The notes below the pieces were generated by a model, which did no database searches, was not told the DNA's origin, and was given only the letters and a program-made list of their open reading frames with translations. DNA of 64,000 nt from Archilochus colubris. Its lineage: Eukaryota > Chordata > Aves > Apodiformes > Trochilidae. The stretch covers positions 37,350,874-37,414,873 of the forward strand of contig CM041090.1 in assembly GCA_023079485.1 (NCBI GenBank), in the 5' to 3' direction. Both the position numbers and the translations under genes were made by a program. Shown piece after piece: positions 53,567 to 64,000 of this stretch (position 1 is the stretch's first letter; each line of letters begins with the position of its first letter).

Positions 53567-56133
53567 AGATCCTAAACACTCAAACAAAAAACAACAAACA
53601 AACAAAAAAGTGAAAAAATCCCACAACTAAACAACAATAAAGAGAGTAATTCTACAAAAGGAAAGTTATTATTATTAAAATCCACTAGTCAGAGAAGCTC
53701 AGACTGTTAAATTTATTGCTTGATTTCAGGACTTGGGAAGAGTCTCTTCATTTCCTGTACCTCTTGAGTATTTACTATGTCCCCTATGAGCTAAGTCTTC
53801 AGAGTCATTTTAATGTCATGTTCTAAGCACTTCTGCATTGTAAATCATTGATTTTTATCTCCTTCTCCCAATCAATGCAAAGATATTTATGCTGAACACA
53901 TAAAAGCTCTTGACACTATAGAAAAACCAATTACACCCTGCAAGACAGTTGCTTTTGGTCGTTGACATCATGGAATTATCCATTACACTTTGCACATGCC
54001 TGCCATTTACAGGAAAGCTGTGTGACCTTGCCTGCCTGAAGTTTGCAATTCTGCAACCCAGTGAAGCAATGTAGTGGGAGCTTGGAGCAAAGATCATCCC
54101 TGGCCTGGGGAATACCTGAACTGCAACTCATGAGAGTTGGGAGAAATCCTGAAAACAGAAGCAGCTCTCGTGTCAGTCCAGCTCCTGTGTTCCTACCAGA
54201 CCTCGCTTTCTGTCAGACACAAGATGCTGGCTGGGCAGACATTTCTTTTACCAGCTGCAGTCATGCTTCCCTCCACAGCCCCAGGACAGGCTGTAAAACT
54301 TCATCCACTCTCTCCCAGTGTGCCAGGCCATTCCTTCCCTCTCTTACCACTCCTACACTCTGGGCTAGCAATGACTATTTAAACTTCAGGGCAGACGCAC
54401 ACAGAAATACCTGCAAGCTCCTGTTATAGTAATGGTCTGGAGCACACCATAATCCCTTTTTGCTTGGCTACCCTGGGTTCCTTCTCTTGAATAATGCTGC
54501 ATCCTTCCTCGATGCAATCAGAACTCTGAACATGCGTGGATAGCTCTCCAACTCCATGCTACTGGCAAGGCAGGTTCACAGGATGAGCCAGGAACAAGCC
54601 ATTTTATCTTGGCAAAACTGCACCAGACCTGTCAAGTCTCTGAGTGGTTTATGTTTATGACTCCCACCAGTCCCTCTCTTGCACTTTCATCTTCTAGCAG
54701 CAGCAAGTCACACCTTTGTAGCAAAGCCCAGATGAGTCTGTGCTCCCTGGAAATGACCCACCATCAAAGAACCTCCCAGGAGGAGCAGTGTCCCCAGCTT
54801 CAGCATCACCTTCCCTCTCCCATGTCATCAGCTCAGCAGTGAAAAGGAGGTTTCCTACCACACTGTAACACATGGGCATGCCCTGCCATCATACAACTGG
54901 ACCCTTGCTTTCTCACCATCTTAGACAGGGAAGTGTTTCACTCACCTCTACAGCTGGCAGCAGTACTTGAGGAATGAGTGTGTTGAACAAGATCATGCAG
55001 GAGAGTGCTGTGCCTTCCCTAATGCTGCTGCCCACTTAGCCTTCCCACTTCAGGTTTTTGTCCAGATTTTATCTAAAGTTAACACATGCCTGTAGCCCCA
55101 GAAGTTGTGGAACAGCCTTCACAACATGCTCAAGAGAAGTGCATTTCATTTAAAACCTTGGTAAAATCATATACTGCAGAAGGCTAATTCCAGTGAAGTC
55201 AGGAAACTGTGATGATTACATCAGATCCAGTCTCCAAACCATGAGCACACCTTTAATGAGAGTATATAAAGAAAGAGAATATCAAACATCTAATGGTTAT
55301 CATTCTCTCTAATGCTTGCAGGAGCAAGAATTAAAAAGACAGTGACACCAGAAGAAGCTTATGGAAAAGGGGTCATCATGCTTAATTCTGTAAGATCCCA
55401 ACTGACCCTGCTGAGTGAGGCAGAAGCACCTCTCACTAGCAAAACAATCAACATTTTGTGTGTCCTGTAGGTACAAGTCCCAGGCACTGCATGAAAGATT
55501 TACTCATTCATAGCCAAACTGCTTATTCTGAACCTATTTTAAGTTTTTGAAGTTTTCCTTAGAGGGAGTTTGGATTTTTCTCTCTTGTCAAAACAGGCAG
55601 AGTTCAGCCAAGTCCACTGCAGATCATCCCCATTAACAGGATACCAACTCACTCAGGGAAAAAAACACAAAACACAATAAAAAGCTCCACTGTGTTTAAA
55701 AACTAACAACTACATTTTGACTCAAACTTTAGGAAAAAAATATTTCCCCCACCACATTATTCAGCTGCTTCTGAACTGCTTCTGAGCATCAGGCAGCCAA
55801 AGGAGCAGTGTGAGAGTGCCAAGCAGGCACTGAGTGTAGAGGAGAAGAAGTCCCTTAGTTTGATGGGACATGACCACAAAAGAAGTGCTAAAGACAAGAA
55901 TTTTCAGCATGTCAGTTCAATGGATTAAGCCCTTTGGGTACCTCCCTTCTTCAAAAATCAAAGCGGTCCTAAGTATTAAGTCTAAAATTAAGCTGATTTT
56001 GTACTTTTTAATCTAAATTAAATAAGACAGCACGTGTGGCTTGGTTTTAAGCCACAGAGAAAATAAGAACCCTTATTCAGGACACTTGTATAGACAACTA
56101 TTTGGCATAATTCTGTTAATCCACTGTACAGGC

Positions 56134-56170
56134 ACACCTTAGTTAATTAGAAAACACATAAGGAAATTAA
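56134..56170 (+). repeat. 37-bp direct repeat, copy 1
   Basis: It begins ACACCTTAGTTAATTAG and ends CATAAGGAAATTAA. It matches copy 2 at 56992 over 37 bases with two substitutions. The flanks diverge on both sides. Confidence 0.75.
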
Positions 56171-56991
56171 CTGGTACAAATGTAAATTAACAGTGATCTC
56201 CAGGTAATACCCATGCAATGCTCTTCAGGCAGTGGTCAATCAAAAAGACTCTCACCAATAGGTCTCCTACTTGACAAAGCTACATGCCGGTGTCTGAAAT
56301 ACAGGGTAGTCCAACAGGCAGTTTGTTCTATTCACCTGGCCAGCTCTACAAACCAACACCACTGCCAGCCCTGAAAAATGCTCCACACTTCCTAGAGGGC
56401 TAATCAGTCAGATTGATGCATACCTGCTCCATTGCAATACCTTTCCTTGACTTCAGACTGGAATGTCAAAGGAAGGAAACCTAACAGGGAAAGTCTGCTG
56501 GGCTCAGAGAAGGCCAAGGTCAACATCTGAGGGGAAGAAAAAGAAAGCAAGCAGTGCATTTGCAGTGGTCTTGAAGAGACTATAAAACAAAACCAACACA
56601 TCCTTGGTATCTCTGTGCTGTTCAGTCAGCAGCCATCCTGCTCAGCTACAGGACCTTCCCCAAAGGAGGTAGGGCAGGAAAATCCTGAACTTCCCAGCCA
56701 GGAGCTGAGGGCCTGAGCCACATCACAGTGGTTGGAGCCAAGTCTTCTGCTATGGCCACTTGCTGTTGACACTGCATGACCCAGTGGAAAGTAAAGGAGC
56801 AGAAGAGTCCCCTAAAATAATCTGTGATCCCTCCACTTTAACAGACCCCTTTTGCAACAACATGTTATCTCCTGCCTGAGGCCACTAGTAGCTTCCCAAG
56901 ATTGAAGAGAAAGCAGAGAGGTATTGCTGCAACAAGAGAAGTAAGACATGGAAGAAATGTGGCATTTAGAGGTCTCGTGTACCTTTTGTAT

Positions 56992-57028
56992 ACACCTTAG
57001 TTCATTAGAAAACTCATAAGGAAATTAA
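56992..57028 (+). repeat. 37-bp direct repeat, copy 2
   Basis: It begins ACACCTTAGTTCATTAG and ends CATAAGGAAATTAA. It lies 858 bp downstream of copy 1 in the same orientation. The family is unknown. Confidence 0.75.
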
Positions 57029-60000
57029 ATAATTTTCCTTCACTCAGGTTAAAATCAGAGCACACTGAATCTTATTTTTCAGCTCAGTCATGTAAAGTCC
57101 TGTCTCTTTAATCACAGCTCTTCTTTTCCTATCATCATCTCACATTTGCACAGATGAACAAGGTGCTCTTTACTTAGAAAACAATTACATATTTCAAAAG
57201 TATGAAGAGAGTTAAAAAAAAACTTGGCCCAGGAATGTGCACTATGTGATTATTCATAGCATACATAAGCTAGCAGCTGTATTTCATTATATTGTTGAGA
57301 AAAAGGGGCCCTAAACACAGTGTATGGCAAAGGAAAGTCAGTTGTTTAATGAGTCCACAACCAGATTTTTGCATGCACCCAAAGCTCTTATTTGGAATAA
57401 TATTAGATAACATACAAAATAGATATCAGTTTTATTTTGGAAGAAGCATTGCTCCTGTGAAAGCTAAAAGAATTCTATTGTCCATGGATGTTATAGAGAG
57501 ATGTCAGTTGCCTGATCCTTTCTCAAGCACCTGTCTGGATTTCAACACTGACTCCTCCATGCCCATCACCAGAGGTACCTGCAAGGTGAACAACATGCAC
57601 ATCCCCAGTACCTGTGTGAGCAGCATGCAGGGAAAGGCAGGCACCTCCAGAAGGACAGTGGAGACAAAGCAATAACCCTTGCAGATGGCTCAGAGGAATA
57701 ATAATGTATTGTATTTGAGGAACCAGCTGATGTTACTGTATGTGCCCATTATTTGCTTCAGAGCTATCAGGGTGAGAATGTCAGGCAAGCCAAGCATGCC
57801 CTCCAAAACATCCTTGGAGGTGAGTGTGTGTGCAGAGGGGCACCCATGTGGGTGCATCCTTCCACGGAGAAGTGGAGGCACCAGGGTGGGATTTAACTTG
57901 CAGCAAGCAAGGGCTCAGAGAACAGCAGGCTCCACAGGTCTCCTGTGCTGCAACATCTGGATTTCAGCTCACTTTGCAGAGACATATAAGGTCACAGGCT
58001 GGAGATGTGAACCCTCTCCTAAAGCAAAAATCCATGCCAAATGGTCATTAGATAATCAGCCAGCTGCACAAAAAATATTTTATTGGGTAGCAGTGAGCTA
58101 GCAACTCTTTCTGACAGCATAAGCAGCCTCTAGGTTGCAGCTCAACATCCTTAAGAGCAGCTTGACATACTGAATCAACACCCTGTCATTTTCAATGCAG
58201 TCTTGTAATATTATCTGTAGACATGGCTGTATGGCACATCTGAGCTCCCACCTAAAATTAATTTGAAACCTTCCAGCACAGAGAAAGTTTGCTTCCAGCT
58301 GTGCTCTGCTGACACAATGATTTATCGATTTCTCTCTCTACAAGGAAAAGAGAAAGCACCTCCAGTCAAAGGATTTGTTACATTATGAGACTGTCCTGGA
58401 GGAGGGGGAAAGAAACATGAAAATAAATAGTTCTTTTGTGGACTCTGCTGGATGCACAGGAAAGATGGGTTTTGGTTTGATGGCTTCCTTAAATCATACA
58501 CAAAGTCCCTACAAGATTTTTCAAGATATTAAAACCTTTTCAACACAGGTAGAGCCAGTCTGATGCTCAATGTTCCTCCAAAAAGAGGAGGCAGTTCTTG
58601 GTAAAAAAAATTCAAAACTTTATGTTCAATAAAAACAATATATTTTACTGAATTCTATGTTATTTTTTAACATTTTAAGCCATCATCCTGCAGAATAAGA
58701 TTGCTATGAAAAAAACCCTGGAGGTACTGTGATCATAAGGATGCTGCACTGCCCTCTAGAGTCTCTGTCACTTCTTCATGCCAGCATCTAGATGCAGATT
58801 TCTTACAAAACTGGCTGTGAAGACACCACAGAGGAGAATCTTGTCTGTCAGATATGAAACACGGACAGTAATTAAGACAAGAGTTCAGATTGAGACTCTT
58901 CAAATGATTCCCGGTGTTATTTTGGACACTTCCCCTACTTAGAAAGGCCTATCTCTAAAATAAAGCATTACATTTTAGGAAGTTCTTTCAGTATCTCCAT
59001 ATTTTACAGAAATAAGGATGCTAAGAAAAGTAAAAAAATTTTTTTTACTTGCTCCCTTCCCAAAATAATTCCAAAATTATTCCTGTAACTCAGATCAAAG
59101 GATAAAAAGTCTAATTGTCTCCTTCCAAGAAGGAAAATTGCTGCACTCAGACCTGCTGTGTTTAAACTCTGTGCAGTGCTGCAGAAAGATGGATATTGCT
59201 CCTCTGGGTGGTTCTTTGTTTTGTTTTTTTTTTATTTTAAATTAGTTTCAGTTCCTTTCTCTCGAATTCAGAATGAAAGATTCCCCAGCACAGCTCATTA
59301 CTATACATATCACCCATCTGCATGTCCCTAGCAACATCAATTTCTTTCCATTCATAAGCTGGCAAGGAGTGGACAGAAAGACAATAATCTGAGCACTCAC
59401 TGAATCGACTTCAAAGCGAGCTGAGTAACTTTCCAGGCTTCATGGGCTGTCCTGACTGGATCTCCATTAACTGCAATAGGAGCTCAGATGCCTCCCACCC
59501 ACCTTTCCATTGCTTTAATCTCACAATGAATCTCACCTCTGTCTTCAGACCCACTACAATGACAAACAAGTGTGTGCTTCTTGGGAAGCCACATGCCCTG
59601 CATAACATGTTGAGTATTCAACATTATCAAAAATAAAATACTGCAATTTTTATGTCTTGACATGACCTAAGTATGCATTCCCTATTTACCTCACTCAAAA
59701 AAAAAAAACAAAAACATGAGAGTTTTTTGTTTTGAGGATTTGATTTGTGTCTTTTTACAAAAGATTATATTCCCTCTACTAATTCAGTAGTGTCTACTCA
59801 ATGTTTTGTTACTCCTTAGGCAATGTTTTTGGTAACTACTGAGCAAACTTCAAACACTGAGGTACTGTTATCTGCCCAAGACAAAGCTGGAAAGCTTTTA
59901 AGTTGGCCAAACGTGCATCACACTGAATGAAACTCAATTAAGCTACCCAAGTTTTTCTCTAATGAAAACATAAGTTTCTGGGCTGGCAGCTTCTGACTCA

Positions 60001-61617
60001 ACCACAACTCATTCAATGTTAAAGAAAAAACATCAGAAAAACCATCTGCTCTCTTTAAATAGAGAAGCTATTTTTACCTTGATGATGAGCCCAAGTAATT
60101 ATAAAACGAGCAGAGTTGGTTTCAAAAGGAAACACAAAGGAGAGGGCAAGGCAGCTGCTACCTTGTGAATATCACAGAGCAAACAAGTTCCTAACCATGT
60201 GCAGTTTAGGCTTTAAACTCCTCACCCTGTTATGCCTCACATAACCTATTCTCATCCCATTAGCTGAAGTGTTTGTTCTAGGGAGGGTTAGGGTGCAAAA
60301 GAGTGAGATTTGGTGAATGAATATTTACATACTAAAACTGAATGCTAGCAGAATCCCAAAGTTAAAGTTCCCAGGAAAAGGGTTGATTTTTTTTTAAAGA
60401 AAATCAGTGACAAAGTCCCACAAAATTGTTATTTTTAGGTACCAAATTCAAAACTGCAGCCCTCAAAATCCTCAGTCAGTTGACACCTAATCCTAGGGGA
60501 TTTGACATTTTTTTGCATTAGCATTCCCCAGGCACCCACCTGCCCACAGGAACTGTGACAGCATTATCCAAGTCAGCAGAACTCCCTCATACCAAATCCT
60601 TCCTGTAACTTGTAATGCAGAAACTTCTGCCTACATTTCCTGATGAGCTTATCTGTTACTAAAGAGATGAAGCCCTTTATAAAATCCAGTGGGCAGCATC
60701 TTTCCTCCAGTAGCTGCGTGGCTACTGCTGCAAGATAAGACAGCCCTGAGCTGAAGTCATGGGTTTGCCTAGAGGGATCTGAACCCCAGAATCCACACTG
60801 CCCTTGCCTGGCAGCACCTCCTGGAGCACAGGAACTCTTGGTACACTCTGATGAAGTCTCTCCATTTAAATTGCTCAGTAGAAACCAAAAAGGAGCACAA
60901 CTTCATCAGGTATTAGTGAGGGAGTTACCTGACAGAAGACAACCTGGAATTCTTGCTTGTGTTCCAGTGGCTGCTGATTCCAACCACTGAGGACATGGAA
61001 ACCAGTTCACCAGAAACCACAGAGAGACTTGCAAACTCTCATCTAGTAAGTACTATCACATTTTGATTGAAGCTTTTAAATAAAGAGCAATTCACCATCA
61101 TAATTTTTTTTCTTTCTAGTGCATATAAGCATGTCTATTCAGCTTATTATCCAAAAGACAAAATATTTAAATTACAAAAGTTCATAACAAATACCCATAT
61201 TTGTTCAGAAAAAAAACAGGGAATGGACACTATTGACATAGAGAACAATCAGCTTCACAGTGATGATGTTTGTAGTCTCACAGGTTTTTTTCCCAAGAAA
61301 ACTGGTTTTTTCAGTCTCAAAGTTGCCCACCTCCACACTAGGTTGCTCTGCATTTCAGATTGACTGACTTGAAGAGATCCACTGTAGGGTTTTCCATGGA
61401 GACACCCGTCTGACCACTGGATCTGTGTGACAGCTCTCTTTCTGAGCTGACAAGAGCTCATCATGTCTAGGTAGGAAACATCCCTCCAATGTCTCCAACT
61501 CGTGAGGGCACATGTCAAGTTCAGCTCCTAATTTTCCACTGCCACAACTTTGGAACCATCTAGGCATGGATTTAGTGCTCAAAATGAACTCGGGAAGCCA
61601 TGGACTGCCTGACTTAC

Positions 61618-61699
61618 CTGCTGGTTTCATGGATGGTACTTGGTGGGCCCCAGCAGGCAAAGGCTGCTGAGGATCACCACTCCTCCTCCTCCTTCCCAT
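61618..61699 (-). CDS. Candidate first coding exon joining the SYT16 transmembrane exon
   Basis: An ATG at 61699 opens 27 codons (start MGRRRRSGDPQQPLP) and meets a consensus donor, GCAG|GTAAGT, at 61618 in phase 1. That is the phase needed to join the transmembrane exon at 21012 and restore its Val codon. An in-frame TAG lies 11 codons upstream of the ATG, so the frame begins here. The start context is moderate (C at -3, G at +4). The peptide is basic at its start, then Pro/Gln-rich, and does not resemble SYT14 exon 1. Such a donor is expected by chance about once in a window this size, so phase agreement is only modest support. Confidence 0.25.
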
Positions 61700-64000
61700 G
61701 GGACCATCTCTAACAGAGCTCTCCTTCCCCTAGTCACCCAGGAGAACAAATACAAACCAAGCCAACAGCAGCAGAAGCTCGGACAACACCTCCTGCTAGG
61801 CTGGAGACAGGGAAAGTTTGGAGAAGGGTAAAGAACTGAAAAAAGGGAAGAAAGCAATGGGAAGGCAAACAGGGAGAAAAATAGCTCTGGAGATTGTCCT
61901 TGTGCCTTCTGCAGGGCAAATACATGGCCACACAGCTCTTGCTGAGAAAGCACTGAAAACAAACATGCTTGCAAGAATCACTCCTCCCCCTCTGAGACTT
62001 CCTACTAGGACAGCTTCCTATTAGCTTAATCCCCTCCTTTTTCCCTAAAAGAAGGACCTGCAACTCTATTGCCAGAGTTGCTTTAAGATTTAAGTTCTTT
62101 GATGTTTTTCTTAACTCTGTAACACTTGGAATCATGTCAGCAAAACAGAGAAGCTCAGCGTTGTTTTATATTTCTAGCTCACATGGTTGTTGGCTAAATC
62201 TCTGAAAACAAGACTTGAAACTCCTGATTTTTCAATGTTAGCTTAGAGCCTTGGGGGGCCTGGGTTTTAGAGCATGTGGCAATACTGTCACCTTGATCTC
62301 CTCACAGAGCCTGAAGGATATCATTCAGACACAAATAAACCAATTTTCAGAGCAGCAGGGAACAGCACATCTCCTGCCTCTCTTGACTTTTGCAGCACAC
62401 ACCACAGTGTATCCCACTGACAGAGTAAATCCATGAGCAGCATCAAACTGGGAGATGCTGAGTTGTATCAGTGTAGCCAGTACAACCCTTAGTTTGAGGA
62501 TTCCTCCTTAAGGGTAGCACTTTCTTTTTCTCTTTACTCAATTATGACTTTTTGGTCATTTTGGAGAGTTCTGTCGTTTTGGACACACCAGATCATACGG
62601 CCATCCACAGGACTCTTTGGCAATCAAGAAGGTGAGAGATTGCCAGTATTTGGGCTAAAATGAGAGGATCACCAGACACAGTCAAGATTCTGTAACTGAG
62701 CAGTGGGATCACTATATTTTTCCAACTATGAAGTGTCTCTTACTATGATTCTCCATGACATTAGGTGCAGACCATACAGTTCTCAGTTACATGGAAATGT
62801 TGGTGTGCAACTCTTGAAGCTGGGCAGACTGATCCCCACTGATATACAGCATCATGAATATCACCAACAGAAAAGCCTCAAGGCTGTCAGATCCCTCATC
62901 ATGGACTGTCTTAAAAGACATGACAGAGCTTCCCAACATAAATCACTGTAGTAATTTGTTTCCAGGCTGCCTCAACTTCAGCATCATCAAATGCACTCAT
63001 CTTCCATTGAAAAACCTATGATAGGCCACAAACAACACAAATTGAAGGGAGGGGGAGGGGGGGAAAGCTTATTCATTTTATACCAAAATGTAGGTGACAA
63101 ATCAAGTAATTCACAGAACAAAAAGCAAAAGCACTGCTCCAAAATTCTGTGCACATTTGTACATCCCATCTATTACAGCTTCAGTAAAATTTTAAGAAGC
63201 ATTTACTTAGAAGTGCAGCAACAGAACCACCTGTTCTCATTTCTCAGCAGAGCTCCCCACACAGCTGTATCACCCACTTGAGGACCAATGAAGAAAATTG
63301 CAGGGTCAAAGGTACAGAACTTCTAAACTCATTTTTGCCACTGGAAAATAAAATAACTTGTAACTATGCCCATGCTTCGTGTTTAAACACAGCTCTCACA
63401 ACTTCACCCACTATAATCTCAGCCTTTATTGAACAATAATAGGTATTTTACCTAAATGTGTGGATGCTGAAATAAATGTTGAGATGAGAATCTCAGCTGC
63501 TGTAACAAATCACCTTCTAGTCCCTGGGGCAATGAAAACAAAATGCCTTCTTTTCTTTCATCTGCTCCTCTGCAAAAAATCTCAGGAGGATTTCAAGTGC
63601 TGCAAAACAATAAGAAAGAAAGAAGCCTCCCACACATTAAACATTTGCTGCATGATTTTTCTGGTGACTGTGTTGATCTTCAGGGTTGAGTCAAAGTTTT
63701 TAAGCACAAAGCATAACCATAGCATGTTATGCAAAACAGGCCTCAAACAACAAAATTCTTAAGTGTTTACAAAACCAGTTATAGATAGAAAATGTTGGTT
63801 CCAAAGCATCACTAGGAGACAAGAAGAGACACCCACCCTAGAACAGAGTGTTTCATCTGATAAGAAGTTTTAGGCTCATTTTGACCTGTACAAAAAGGTA
63901 CCAAAAAACCCCACACAAAACAAAACAAAAATTAAAAAAAAACCAAACCTCAATGTAGGAAAAACATTTTATCTTCTCATAAATTCATTGACAACTCCTG
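61700..64000. other. Non-coding, nothing recognised
   Basis: Upstream of the candidate first exon on the minus strand. There is no CpG cluster and no clear TATA box close to it. It holds short A-rich and C/A-rich runs near the right end (about 63900-63950). Confidence 0.45.

Larger units (their letters stand above)
36861..61617. other. Non-coding DNA, long intron or upstream region
   Basis: About 25 kb with no recognised exon and no recognised mobile element. It contains simple repeats, short palindromes, a 37-bp direct repeat and possible conserved blocks at about 41020-41470 and 46930-47170. Confidence 0.5.

Overview
The window is a CpG-poor, AT-rich stretch of bird nuclear DNA. The main evidence is four truncated copies of the avian LINE CR1. 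Their 3' ends carry the usual CR1 ending, a 'gatgacctctagaggtccc'-type block followed by short ATTCTATGA-like repeats. Interspersed repeats are otherwise sparse, as in bird genomes. There is no operon-like layout, no rRNA or tRNA gene and no CRISPR array. Almost every open frame here is a chance frame in non-coding DNA.

One gene is supported, on the minus strand: synaptotagmin-16 (SYT16, also called Strep14), the relative of SYT14. Its clearest exon is at 9674-10297. It carries a start codon, 188 codons and a CAG|GTAAGC donor, and encodes an N-terminal region ahead of the C2 domains. About 10.5 kb upstream, at 20833-21012, is a 180-nt exon with good splice sites. It encodes a transmembrane segment very like the one in SYT14 but has an in-frame TAG just after the membrane anchor. 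A weaker candidate first exon lies at 61618-61699, with a consensus donor and the phase needed to join the transmembrane exon. The C2A and C2B exons were not found and are presumably beyond position 1.

Layout: 1-9673 is downstream intron with one CR1 copy. 9674-10297 is the recognised exon. 10298-20832 is intron with three CR1 fragments and a 729-nt uninterrupted purine tract (AAAGAAGG units, then AAAG units). 20833-21012 is the transmembrane exon. 21013-64000 is long intron or upstream DNA with simple repeats, a CpG cluster at about 36.5-36.85 kb that may be a promoter, an RFX-type X-box palindrome at 30462, blocks that look like conserved non-coding DNA, and short unexplained repeats near 52-57 kb.

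The most interesting point is the split design of SYT16. The main frame starts downstream of the membrane exon and would give a soluble protein. The membrane exon is kept with splice sites and phase intact but is interrupted by a stop codon. Homology calls rest on recognition by eye; no database search was run.
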